A DNA stretch of 64,000 nt, taken from positions 1,189,321 through 1,253,320 of the forward strand of contig NZ_LFBV01000001.1 in NCBI RefSeq assembly GCF_001905345.1. The letters are read 5' to 3'. The first letter of the stretch is position 1. Every line of letters begins with the position of its first letter. A program made the position numbers and the translations under genes. This DNA comes from Streptomyces uncialis. GTDB taxonomy: Bacteria; Actinomycetota; Actinomycetes; Streptomycetales; Streptomycetaceae. The notes under the pieces are model-generated. The model saw only the letters and a program-made list of their open reading frames with translations. It made no database searches and was not told the DNA's origin. Of the stretch, positions 17,340 to 25,696 are shown piece after piece.

Positions 17340-17888
17340 CGGCGTGAAGCGGCGTGTAGCGGGGTCGCGTTCGGCGACGTGCCGGGCGACCGAGTCGACG
17401 CCGGGGCGGGCGTATTTCTCCGGGAGCGGACGGACGCGTGGCGGGAGCGGGCCAGCAGCCGATCGTCGGGTCGCCTTCGATCCAGCCCTGGCCCAGCCCT
17501 GGCGCTGCCACCAGCCGATCGCCTCGCGGGCGCTGGACAGTTCACGGTTGACGGTGTCGGCGTCCATCTCGTCGGCCCGCGCCGCCGCCGGCTCGGCCAG
17601 GGCCTCCGGCAGCACCGGGTCGTCGATCGCTGTGACGGGGAAGACGGGCGGCTTCGCGCCCCGGCGGGCCGGACCGGTCGGCGCCGCCGCGCCGACGAAC
17701 ATCCATCCCCACGTCGTCAGCGAGATCCGGTAGATCCGTGCGGAGGGCTTCGCGATCCCGGCGCCGGTGAGGTAGCGCTCGACCGCCGCGGTGTACGTGG
17801 CCGGAGAGGCGGACAAGGGCACTACCCGGGCGCGCGGCACACGCAACGCGCCCCCGACCCCGAGTTCGGTCACTGGTTCGATCGCCAC
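17340..17888 (-). pseudogene. Tyrosine recombinase/integrase N-terminal remnant (frameshifted)
   Basis: From the GTG at 17888 (GGAGGGG upstream) the minus strand encodes an integrase-like core-binding domain: TYTAAVERYL, SARIYRISLTTWGWM, then TVNRELSSAREAIGWWQRQGW. At about 17490-17500 the frame is lost, and the expected continuation GWIEGDPTIG appears in another frame of the same strand; a short CCCAGCCCTGG duplication sits at the break. The catalytic C-terminal domain (R..H-x-x-R..Y) is missing. The 5' end and ribosome binding site look intact, so this is a decayed mobile-element gene. Confidence 0.7.
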
Positions 17889-17910
17889 GCCCGCCCACCC
17901 CTCCGGAACT

Positions 17911-18018
17911 GCCGCAGTAAATGCGTACGCCTCGCCCCGGCGGCCGGAACGGCCCGCCGCAGGTCACGGTGATCGCGGTAGGGCTCCGCCGCAGTAAATC
18001 CGGCATCTACTGCGGTAG
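17911..18018. repeat. GCCGCAGTAAAT repeats beside the integrase remnant
   Basis: GCCGCAGTAAAT occurs at 17911-17922 and 17988-17999 in direct orientation, with a related inverted copy (ATCTACTGCGGTAG) at 18005-18018. They lie between the integrase start and the WYL gene end, and could be recombinase arm sites or an element boundary. Confidence 0.5.
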
Positions 18019-18981
18019 TTCTTCCAGCTCCCGCTGAGCGGCTGCGGTCAGCTGGGCGGCCAGATCCTTGAGCGCCTGTCGCAGTTCGTCGGGATGGTGG
18101 ATGGTGAAGGGCCATTCCAGGGAGGCGAGCATGTGGGACATGCCGTCCAGCCGTTCTGCCCGTGCGTGCATCAGGACGCCGGTGGGCCGGGCGGTGAGGG
18201 TCACCGCTGAACGCGGCAGTCGGCGGGCGATCTCATCGAGGGGGCCGTGGATCGTCACCTCGACCTGCCAGCGGTAGGGCCCCTGGGCCAGGGTCGAGGT
18301 CAGGTGGGCCACGGGGTCGAAACCGACGGGTGCGGTGAAGCTGTCGGCTCGGGAGATGACGGAGGCGATGCGGTCGATGCGGAAGGTGCGCAGGCTGTCG
18401 CGGAGGTGGTCGTGGCCGATGACGTACCAGCGGCCGGTGTGGAAGACCACGCCGTAGGGGTCGATGTCGCGTTCGGTGTGTTCCTGGCGCCAGGACCGGT
18501 GGCTGATACCGACGGTCGTGCGGGCGCGGGAGGCATGGGCCAGTGCCAGCAGGACGCCGGTTCCGGGTGCCTGACCGATCACGGCGTTGGCGGTGAACGA
18601 CAGGGTCTCCCGCATGGCGGCGAGCGGTTCACGCAGGGCGTGCGGAAGCACCCGCTCGATCTTGGCCAGGGCACCTGCACTGGCCGGCGCGGCCGTCCCC
18701 ATGCCCAGACGTTCTGCCGCGAGCAGGCCAAGGACCACGGCGAGAGCCTCGTCGTTGGTGAGGACCAGAGGTGGCATGCGGTAGCCGCGGGCCAGTCGGT
18801 AGCCGCCGTGGCGGCCGCGTTCGGCCTCCACGGGGATGCCCAGTTCCCGCAGGTGGGCGATGTACCGGCGCACCGTGCGGACGTCGGTGTCCAGGCGGTC
18901 GGCCAGCTCTGCCCCGGTGAGCCGGGCGTTGGACTGGAGGAGTTCCAGCAGGGTCAGCACACGGGTCAGGGGATGCGACAT
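18007..18981 (-). CDS. WYL-domain (YafY-type) transcriptional regulator
   Basis: A 324-residue protein. The N-terminal winged HTH has LTGAELADRLDTDVRTVRRYIAHLRELGIPVEA and the usual RHGGYRLARGYRMPPL wing. The middle WYL domain has GRWYVIGHDH and the FRIDRI element, followed by a C-terminal WCX-like extension. WYL proteins bind nucleic acids or nucleotides and regulate DNA-damage, defence or metabolic genes. It is divergent from the hydrolase/glycosylase pair with an 80-bp shared promoter region, so those genes are its likely target. Confidence 0.92.
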   Translation of the reverse strand: MSHPLTRVLTLLELLQSNARLTGAELADRLDTDVRTVRRYIAHLRELGIPVEAERGRHGGYRLARGYRMPPLVLTNDEALAVVLGLLAAERLGMGTAAPASAGALAKIERVLPHALREPLAAMRETLSFTANAVIGQAPGTGVLLALAHASRARTTVGISHRSWRQEHTERDIDPYGVVFHTGRWYVIGHDHLRDSLRTFRIDRIASVISRADSFTAPVGFDPVAHLTSTLAQGPYRWQVEVTIHGPLDEIARRLPRSAVTLTARPTGVLMHARAERLDGMSHMLASLEWPFTIHHPDELRQALKDLAAQLTAAAQRELEELPQ

Positions 18982-19061
18982 GGATCCCTCGGCATTTCAG
19001 GGCGGATTCTGTCCTGTATCGACTCTACGCTCCCCGCAGCACCTAACTTCAGGGAGATCAC

Positions 19062-19796
19062 ATGGCCACCTTCGTACTCGTTCCCGGCGCCTGGCTCGGG
19101 GCATGGGCCTGGGAGGACACCGCCCGCGCTCTGCGCGAGCGCGGCCACACGGCGCTGCCGCTGACCCTGACGGGCCTGGCCGAGCGCGCGGACCAGGGTG
19201 GACCCGAGACGGACCTGGACACGCACATCGCGGACATCACGGGATTTGTCGAAGAGCACGGTCTGCGCGCCGTCACGCTGGTCGCCCACAGCTACGCGGC
19301 CGCCCCGGTCACCGGGGCAGCCGGACGTCTCGGCGACCGGCTGGAGCGCGTGATCTACGTGGACAGCGCCCCGTTCGCCGCAGGCATGTGCATGCTCGAC
19401 CTCATGCCGCCGCAGTCAGCGGACCAGCTGCGCCAGCAGGTCGACGCTTCCGGCGACGGGTGGCGGCTACCGATGCCGCCCTTTGAGGTCCTGGGCTTGT
19501 CCAGCAGCCTCGACGGGCTCGATGAGGGCCGGCGGGACGCTCTGCGCACGCGTGCCACCCCTCAGCCGTTCGGCACTTTCACCCAGCGTCTCGCCGGCCC
19601 GGCCGAGCCCGGTCCCGGCGTGGACCGTGTCCTGATCGCCTGCCGTGACTTCACGGGGCTGCTGGATGCCGGGGTGCCGATGCTGGCCTACCTGAACCAG
19701 CCGCCGTGGTGGCGCTTCGACCTGCCCACCGGGCACTGGCCGATGCTGTCCGCGCCCGCCGAACTCGCCCGCCTCCTCGACAAGGCCGTCTCCTGA
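19062..19796 (+). CDS. Alpha/beta hydrolase
   Basis: A 244-residue hydrolase from the ATG at 19062, with AGGGAG upstream. The fold starts with FVLVPGAWLGAWAW (oxyanion loop). The nucleophile elbow is VAHSYAA, and the C-terminal histidine is in TGHWPMLS. It resembles the small esterase/EstC-like family often controlled by WYL or TetR regulators. The substrate is unknown. The glycosylase-like gene follows after 26 bp and is probably cotranscribed. Confidence 0.9.
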   Translation: MATFVLVPGAWLGAWAWEDTARALRERGHTALPLTLTGLAERADQGGPETDLDTHIADITGFVEEHGLRAVTLVAHSYAAAPVTGAAGRLGDRLERVIYVDSAPFAAGMCMLDLMPPQSADQLRQQVDASGDGWRLPMPPFEVLGLSSSLDGLDEGRRDALRTRATPQPFGTFTQRLAGPAEPGPGVDRVLIACRDFTGLLDAGVPMLAYLNQPPWWRFDLPTGHWPMLSAPAELARLLDKAVS

Positions 19797-19822
19797 CCGC
19801 GTCGGCCGAGAGGCACAGCCCG

Positions 19823-20899
19823 GTGCCTGACCAGGAGAGCATCCGCAGGCTGCGGGCCTGTGCGCAGGCCCTGGCCGGCGGAGCACGGGAGGACTCTGCC
19901 GAGACGGTCGTCCGACGGGTCTTCGCCATCCAGGCGCAGGACGCCACGGCCGCCGACCTGGGCATCCGGGTACGCGGCCGGGACATCACCGCCCAGGCCA
20001 TCCGCGCGGCGTACGAGGACGAGCGGAGCATCGTCCGCAACTGGTACATGCGCGGCACCCTGCACACCATCCCCAGCGGCGATGCCCGCTGGGTGTCGCA
20101 GTTGCTGTCCCCGCGGATCCTTGCCGCGACCAGCCGCCGCTACCAGCAGCTGGGCCTGGACGACGATCTGCGCCGGCGCGCCGACCATCTCATCCGGCGT
20201 GCTCTCGCCGCGCACGGCGCACTCACCCGGGCCGAGCTGACCGAGCGCCTCACCACCCTCGGTGTTCCGCCGGACGGGCAGGCGCCGTTCTACCTGATCC
20301 GCCACGCGGCACTCACCGGCATCCTCTGCCATGGTCCGCAGCGCGCCGGTGAGGCCACGTATGTGCTGCTCGACGACTGGCTGCCCTCCACCGGGCGCTT
20401 TCGGTGGGAGGGCGACGACGCTCTCGCCGAGCTGGCCCGCCGGTACCTGGCCGCGCACGCCCCCGCTACCTTGGAGGACTTCGCCGCGTGGTCCGGACTG
20501 CCGATCACCTGGGCCCGCAGGGCCTGGAAAATGCTGGCGGAGTCCGGTGTGATCACCGAGTGCGACGCATTGACCATGCTCGCCGGGCGGGTGAAAGAAC
20601 TCCCACGCTCGTCCGACACCCCGGACGTTCGCATGCTGCCCGCCTACGACAACTACCTGATCGGCTACCGCACCCGCGATGCGTCCGTGCCCGCTCTCCA
20701 CCAGGCCCGCGTCTGGCCAGGAGGCGGCCTCATCCGCCCCACCGTCATCGCCGACGGCCTGGCCATCGCCACCTGGACCCGTGGCCCCGGCTCGCGCTCC
20801 ATCCAGGTGGATGCGTTCGAACCTGTCCCGCCTCAGATCGAGCAGGGTATCGACAGGGGAAAGGCGGCCGTCGTCGGCTTTCTGCGGCCCACTACATAG
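19823..20899 (+). CDS. AlkZ/YcaQ-family (HTH_42) winged-helix DNA glycosylase-like protein
   Basis: A 358-residue protein from the GTG at 19823, with GAGAGG about 10 bp upstream. It belongs to the winged-helix family containing AlkZ and YcaQ/AlkX. With this start the sequence FAIQAQD places Gln37-Ala-Gln39, the Q-x-Q catalytic motif remembered for AlkZ; YcaQ-type proteins have Q-x-D. Other family marks are RNWYMRGTLHTI (~78-89) and MLPAYDNYLIGYR near residue 275. Known members unhook interstrand cross-links made by azinomycin-like or nitrogen-mustard agents. It sits after a hydrolase and opposite a WYL regulator. No biosynthetic cluster is visible, so a self-resistance role is only a hypothesis. 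Confidence 0.85.
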   Translation: MPDQESIRRLRACAQALAGGAREDSAETVVRRVFAIQAQDATAADLGIRVRGRDITAQAIRAAYEDERSIVRNWYMRGTLHTIPSGDARWVSQLLSPRILAATSRRYQQLGLDDDLRRRADHLIRRALAAHGALTRAELTERLTTLGVPPDGQAPFYLIRHAALTGILCHGPQRAGEATYVLLDDWLPSTGRFRWEGDDALAELARRYLAAHAPATLEDFAAWSGLPITWARRAWKMLAESGVITECDALTMLAGRVKELPRSSDTPDVRMLPAYDNYLIGYRTRDASVPALHQARVWPGGGLIRPTVIADGLAIATWTRGPGSRSIQVDAFEPVPPQIEQGIDRGKAAVVGFLRPTT

Positions 20900-20952
20900 G
20901 CCGACCCGCATCCCGATCCAAAAAGGGCGGCCGCATAGGCGAGAGCGTGGGG

Positions 20953-21462
20953 TCAAGCGGCCTGACCGAGGCCGGCGGCGGTCAGACCCCGCTCACGACC
21001 CCGCTCACGCAGCGGGGCGAAGTCGACGTCAAGCTTCGGGTCGTACGCTTCCGGCCGGATGCCGACTTCGTGGGTGCTGTACCCGCCGAACCGGTTGATG
21101 TGTTCGGTCAGATACGGCGAGATGTGCGCCAGGTCTTCCGGGTCGATCTCCCGTCCCCCCTCCAGCAGCTGGCGGACGATCTCCGCGATGTCCAGGGTGT
21201 TGTGGAAGATCACCGCGTTCCTGAGCAGGGCGTTGAACTTCATCGCCTTCTCCTGCTCTACGGGGTCGTTGTCCGCGATGACGCCGCGGTTGCCGAAGCC
21301 GACCCACTGGGAGAACCGGTTGAACGACTCGACCTTGTTGGTGGCTGCGGTCACCCGCCGCCGCAACGGCGCGTCGGAGAGGTAGCGCAGGAGCTGGACG
21401 GTGTGGATCACGCGGCCGACCTCGCGGAAGGCCGCGTAGGTGGCGTTCTTTCGCGACCCGGA
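20953..21462 (-). pseudogene. Tn3-family transposase, C-terminal fragment
   Basis: The minus strand encodes only the C-terminal ~170 residues of a Tn3 transposase: RKNATYAAFREVGRVIHTV, TAATNKVESFNRFSQW, IADNDPVEQEKAMKFN, LRNAVIFHNT and the terminal ISPYLTEHINRFG. The catalytic aspartates lie upstream and are absent; the frame meets a stop at 21472-21474. No 38-bp Tn3 terminal repeat was found on either side. It abuts the truncated DMT transporter, so a Tn3-type insertion followed by deletion is likely. Confidence 0.85.
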
Positions 21463-21885
21463 ACGCAGCCGCTAGAGCAGCGTGGAGCATCACGTAGGGC
21501 AGCACCGCAGGACCGACGCCGTTTCCCTCCGCACCGGACGACAGGGCGAGCAGCGCGAGCCCGGCGCACACCAGCGCGACCGCGCCCCACTCGCGTGCGC
21601 TCAGCCGAACCCCCAGCAGCCGGGACGCGACGACTGCTGTGACTGCGAGACTCGCCGCGCCCACCGCGTAGATCGGGATGGTCCGCAGCGCCACGACCTG
21701 GAGGACGAACCCCACCGAGTCGAGTCCGAGGCCCGCGATGTACCGCCACTCACGCAACGCCCGCAACAACAGTGCGGGATCGACGCCCGACCCGGTGGCG
21801 CCGCCCGCGCCGCCAGCGCCTGCAACACCGACGCCGTACCGAAGCACACGGCCGAAGCGAGCGCGCAAACCATTCCAAAAGACAC
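21463..21885 (-). pseudogene. DMT/EamA-type transporter remnant
   Basis: The minus strand starts like a small DMT permease (GTG at 21885: SFGMVCALASAVCFGTAS, LQALAARAA), then shifts frame near 21800. It continues in another frame as LLLRALREWRYIAGLGLDSVGF, LRTIPIYAVGAASLAVTAVV and WGAVALVCAGLALLAL. It stops at the Tn3 fragment, so roughly the C-terminal half is gone. It is not expected to be functional. Confidence 0.75.
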
Positions 21886-22033
21886 ATCGCGAATGTAGTT
21901 CAGCAACCTGCCCGCGACGGGTACGGGAATACGGCTGCCGAGTACAGGACTTGCTCGGCAACCGGACGAGACCGACCAAGCGTCCGAGTACGCGTGGGCC
22001 GTCCACTCACCTACATCACGGGGGAACACCATC

Positions 22034-22540
22034 ATGGGGGAAACAGCGAGCACCGGCAGGTCCCGACGGCAGTTCCGGTCGGCCACGGTGGTGCTGGGCG
22101 GGATGGGGCTGCTGGCGGCCGCGCTGACAGGGTGCTCGTCCGAACCGGACAAGCGATGCGTCGACCGCGACAGCTACGAGTCGACCCGTGGCTACAAGGT
22201 CGTCAAGAAGTCCGCCTGCTCGGACAACACGGTCCGTACCAACGTGTCCTGGTACACCGGCGGCACCCAGAAGGACGGCTGGGTCCGTGAAGGTTCACTC
22301 GGACGCCCCTTGGTCTCGGGCGGATCATCATCCGGCGGATCTTCCCCCGACACCTCCACCGGCACCTCCGTGGGCACTTCCATCGGGGCGTCCACGGGTG
22401 GGTCCTCCGGCGGGACGGACAGCGACCTCAATTCCGGCGGGTCGACCGGTTCCACGAGCATCGGCAGCTCCACCGGGTCGGACGGTGTGGACCGGGGCGG
22501 ATTCGGCAGCAGCACCAGTGGTGGCAGCTCGGGCGGCTGA
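22034..22540 (+). CDS. Small secreted lipoprotein with Ser/Gly-rich tail
   Basis: A 168-residue protein. An N-terminal signal (basic RSRRQFR, hydrophobic VVLGGMGLLAAAL) ends in the lipobox LTGC, so it should be lipid-anchored outside. A short domain with CVDRDSY and KKSACSDN (two conserved-looking cysteines) is followed by ~85 residues of Ser/Gly/Thr repeats. It lies 195 bp before the glutathionylspermidine-synthase-family gene. The E. coli ygiB/ygiC pair also couples a small lipoprotein with this enzyme family, though no sequence similarity to YgiB was established. Confidence 0.75.
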   Translation: MGETASTGRSRRQFRSATVVLGGMGLLAAALTGCSSEPDKRCVDRDSYESTRGYKVVKKSACSDNTVRTNVSWYTGGTQKDGWVREGSLGRPLVSGGSSSGGSSPDTSTGTSVGTSIGASTGGSSGGTDSDLNSGGSTGSTSIGSSTGSDGVDRGGFGSSTSGGSSGG

Positions 22541-22735
22541 CCCACCCCGTCCGGCATCCGCCGTCCAGTCCGTGCCCCCGCTGCCTCGCCCGGCAGCCTG
22601 CGCCCCGTCCGCCACCAGCCACCTCGGGCGGCCCGGTCCGCTCCGCACTCCATCCGCCCTGGGTATCCGGGTCACCTCACCATCTCCCGGTCCAGCCCCG
22701 TCGACCCTTCACCGCGAGTCGCTAGGAAGCCCGCC

Positions 22736-23920
22736 ATGGAACGCCGCAGCATCGCCCCGCGCCCCGACTGGCAACGGATCGTCGAGGAACAGGGCCTGAT
22801 CTATCCGCTCACCCGCTATCCGGACAACTCCCTGCGCCCCTACTGGGACGAGTCCGCCTACTATTCCTTCTCCCTCGCCGAGGTCGAAGCCCTGGAGGAG
22901 GTGGTCGAGGAACTGCACCGTATGTGTCTCGCGGCCGCCGCCCATATCGTCGACACCGACCGCTTCGCCGACCTCGGTATCACCGACCCCCGACTCGCTT
23001 CCCTGGTGGCTGAGGCATGGCAACGCCGCGCTGAACTTCCCTCTCTCTACGGTCGCTTCGACCTTCACTACGACGGCACGGCTCCCGCGAAGATGCTGGA
23101 GTACAACGCCGACACCCCGACCTCCCTCGTCGAGGCGGCCAGTGCCCAGTGGTTCTGGATGGAGGACCGCTTCCCCGGCGCGGACCAGTGGAACTCCCTG
23201 CATGAACGACTCGTCGCCGCCTGGAAGGCTCAGGCCCCCCTCCTGCCACCGGGCCCACCCCTGTACTTCGCCCACTCCGCCGCCGATGAAGCCGGCGAGG
23301 ACCTCATGACCGTCGCCTACCTCCGGGAGACCGCCCACCAGGCCGGACTCGCGACCGAGGCGATCTCCATGGAGGACATCGGCTGGGACAGCCTCTCCGG
23401 CCGCTTCGTGGACAAGCAACTACGGTTCATCCGGAGCTGTTTCAAGCTCTACCCCTGGGAGTGGCTCACCACCGACCGCTTCTCCTCCCATGCCCTGGAC
23501 ACCCTCGACAACGGTGGCGGCACCGGCACCACCCTCTGGATCGAACCCGCCTGGAAGATGCTCCTTTCCAACAAGGCCCTCCTGGCGATCCTCTGGGAGC
23601 TCTACCCCGACCACCCCAACCTCCTCCCCACCTATCTCGACGGCCCCCGCGAACTGGCCGCCACCTCGGGCTATGTCGCCAAACCTCTGCTGGGGCGGGA
23701 AGGCGCCGGAGTCACGATCCACGAACCGGGACAGCCGCCGGTCCTCCGCGACGAGCCCTGCTGCTACCAGGCCTTTGCCCCCCTGCCCGTTTTCGAGGGC
23801 AACCGGGTGGTTTTGGGGGCATGGGTCGTCGGCGACGAGTCGGCGGGCCTCGGCATCAGGGAGTCAGCAGGCCTGATCACCGACGAGTACGCCCGATTCA
23901 TCCCCCACATCATTCCCTGA
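22736..23920 (+). CDS. Glutathionylspermidine synthase-family ATP-grasp protein
   Basis: A 394-residue protein from the ATG at 22736, with AGGAAG upstream. The signature LHYDGTAPAKMLEYNADTPTS is characteristic of the GSP synthase C-terminal domain and its YgiC/YjfC relatives. The ATP-binding parts WKMLLSNKALLAILW and YVAKPLLGREGAGV, and a LGAWVVGDESAGLGIRES ending, follow. Family members ligate an amine to a peptide carboxylate with ATP. Streptomyces lacks glutathionylspermidine, so the true substrate is unknown. The N-terminal amidase domain of the bifunctional E. coli enzyme is absent. Confidence 0.92.
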   Translation: MERRSIAPRPDWQRIVEEQGLIYPLTRYPDNSLRPYWDESAYYSFSLAEVEALEEVVEELHRMCLAAAAHIVDTDRFADLGITDPRLASLVAEAWQRRAELPSLYGRFDLHYDGTAPAKMLEYNADTPTSLVEAASAQWFWMEDRFPGADQWNSLHERLVAAWKAQAPLLPPGPPLYFAHSAADEAGEDLMTVAYLRETAHQAGLATEAISMEDIGWDSLSGRFVDKQLRFIRSCFKLYPWEWLTTDRFSSHALDTLDNGGGTGTTLWIEPAWKMLLSNKALLAILWELYPDHPNLLPTYLDGPRELAATSGYVAKPLLGREGAGVTIHEPGQPPVLRDEPCCYQAFAPLPVFEGNRVVLGAWVVGDESAGLGIRESAGLITDEYARFIPHIIP

Positions 23921-23949
23921 CCGCCCTGACCGCCCTGACCGCCCTGACC
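23917..23949. repeat. CTGACCGCC 9-bp tandem repeat at a stop codon
   Basis: Three perfect CTGACCGCC units plus a partial fourth begin within the last codons of the preceding gene and include its TGA. The remainder of 23921-24185 shows no gene. Confidence 0.85.
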
Positions 23950-24185
23950 TGCGGCGGCGCCGTCCGACGAGTGCCTGAGGCGACAGTCACGGTCCGTGCG
24001 TCCATCCACGCATTCATCCACACACCCATCCGCTCAGACTCCCGGCGGGCGGATCATGGCCCCCTCTTGGCCAGACCCGAGGGCATCCCGCCCACCGCTC
24101 GCCGCCAGGCCGCCGACCTTGTCCGGATCCGGAGCCGTCGACCACGCTTCGCCCTCCCCCGGCGCGTCCGGGAGCGTCGCCGCGC

Positions 24186-25406
24186 TTACCCCACCACTTC
24201 CCGCAGCCGCTCCAGCCCCCAGTCGAGATCCTCCTTGCTGATCACCAAGGGCGGAGCGATCCGGATGGTCGACCCATGGGTGTCCTTGACCAGCACGCCC
24301 TTGTCCACCAGCCGCTCGCTGATCTCCCGCCCCGTACCGCGCGTCGGGTCGATGTCCACCCCCGCCCACAAGCCCCGCCCCCGGACCTCGCGTACACCGC
24401 TGCCCGGCGAACCCGCCAGCAGCGCCAGCTCCCGATGCAGGTGTTCCCCCAGTTCCGTCGCCCGCTGCTGGTACTCACCCGTCCGCAGCATGTCGATGAC
24501 TTCCAGCGCCACCGCGCAGGCCAGTGGATTTCCCCCGAACGTCGACCCGTGCTCACCCGGCCCGAAAACCCCGAGCACCGCCTCGCTCGACACCACTGCC
24601 GACACGGGCACCACACCGCCGCCCAGCGCCTTCCCCAGGACATACATGTCCGGCACCACGCCCTCGTGCTCGCACGCGAACGTCCGGCCCGTCCGCCCCA
24701 GGCCCGACTGGATCTCATCCGCGATGAACAGGATGTTCCGTTCCCGCGTCAGCTCCCGCACGGTGGCCAGATACCCCGACGGCGGGACCAGGACCCCGGC
24801 CTCTCCCTGGATCGGCTCGATGAGCACGGCGACCGTGTTCTCCGTCAGCGCGTTCCGCATCGCCGTCGCGTCCCCGTAAGGAACGATCTCGAAGCCCGGC
24901 GTGTACGGCCCGAAGTCCGCACGGGCCTCCGGGTCCGTCGAGAAGCTCACGATCGTCGTCGTCCGGCCGTGGAAGTTGCCCCCCGCCACGACGATCTTCG
25001 CCCTGTTGTCGGGCACCCCCTTGACCCGGTAGCCCCACTTCCGCGCTGTCTTCACCGCCGTCTCCACGGCCTCCGCGCCCGTGTTCATCGGCAGCACCAT
25101 CTCCATCCCGCACAGCTCCGCCAACCGCGCGCAGAACTCCGCGAACCTGTCATGGTGGAACGCCCTGGACGTCAGCGTCACCCGCTCCAATTGCGCCTTC
25201 GCTGCGTCGATGAGCCGCCGATTCCCGTGGCCGAAGTTCAGCGCCGAGTACCCGGCGAGCATGTCGAGGTAGCGCCGGCCCTCGATGTCCGTCATCCAGG
25301 CGCCCTCCGCCGTGGCGACCACGACGGGCAACGGGTGGTAATTGTGAGCACTGTGCGCATCTGCCGACGCGATGACCTCTGCGGTCAGATTTTCGGTCCT
25401 GGACAC
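24186..25406 (-). CDS. rocD: Ornithine--oxo-acid transaminase
   Basis: A 406-residue class-III aminotransferase. The GTG at 25406, with ACGGAGA 5 bp upstream, gives the expected N-terminus before SAHNYHPLPVVVATAEGAW; the in-frame ATG at 25421 has no spaced binding site. Signatures are MNTGAEAVETAVKTARKWGY, GGNFHGRTTTIVSFS, ADEIQSGLGRTG and the PLP-lysine region VLGKALGGGVVPVSA (~residue 260). It interconverts ornithine and glutamate-5-semialdehyde. It is divergent from glyA across a 150-bp promoter region. Confidence 0.95.
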   Translation of the reverse strand: MSRTENLTAEVIASADAHSAHNYHPLPVVVATAEGAWMTDIEGRRYLDMLAGYSALNFGHGNRRLIDAAKAQLERVTLTSRAFHHDRFAEFCARLAELCGMEMVLPMNTGAEAVETAVKTARKWGYRVKGVPDNRAKIVVAGGNFHGRTTTIVSFSTDPEARADFGPYTPGFEIVPYGDATAMRNALTENTVAVLIEPIQGEAGVLVPPSGYLATVRELTRERNILFIADEIQSGLGRTGRTFACEHEGVVPDMYVLGKALGGGVVPVSAVVSSEAVLGVFGPGEHGSTFGGNPLACAVALEVIDMLRTGEYQQRATELGEHLHRELALLAGSPGSGVREVRGRGLWAGVDIDPTRGTGREISERLVDKGVLVKDTHGSTIRIAPPLVISKEDLDWGLERLREVVG

Positions 25407-25554
25407 GGGGTCTCCGTTCATCCTTCGGTGTGCGGGCGGGGTGACGCCCCTTCTTACCGCTTTCCTCTCGTCCACCGGACGTCTTTCTATCGTCGCTCGG
25501 AAGCGGGACGGTGAAACCTTCCCCGCTGACACTCGCCCCTCCCGCTAGGCTTGC

Positions 25555-25655
25555 CTCAGGCACGGCGACTGGCGAGCAGGGAACCAACCCTGGGGGAGCC
25601 CTGCCTGGCCGGGCACCACGCCCCGCCGCACGAGGTGTCGTCCGCCTGGGCACCC
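25555..25655 (+). ncRNA. ZTP (pfl) riboswitch upstream of glyA
   Basis: The leader contains the conserved ZTP aptamer blocks in order: GCGACTGGCG (25565-25574), a short hairpin GGGAACCAACCC, GGGGGAGCC (25592-25600), and CCGCCTGGGCA (25642-25652) after a variable stem. The aptamer ends ~40 nt before the glyA ATG, whose GGAGG lies at 25687-25691. ZTP riboswitches sense 5-aminoimidazole-4-carboxamide ribotides, a sign of 10-formyl-THF shortage, and switch on one-carbon genes such as glyA. A TAGGCT -10-like box sits at 25546-25551. Confidence 0.88.
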
Positions 25656-25696
25656 CGGGACCACGACCGGACTGCCCGCTCGCCCCGGAGGACACC

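Noticed and set aside
17280..17350. tRNA or attB site at the integrase remnant
   Set aside because: No cloverleaf or TTCGA-type T-arm could be found; only short GAAGCGGCGT repeats.
14922..17888. 988-codon minus-strand frame spanning the AhpD-like gene, antisense of MocR and the integrase remnant
   Set aside because: It only joins an integrase N-terminus, an antisense shadow and the real AhpD-like gene by chance absence of stops; it is not one protein.
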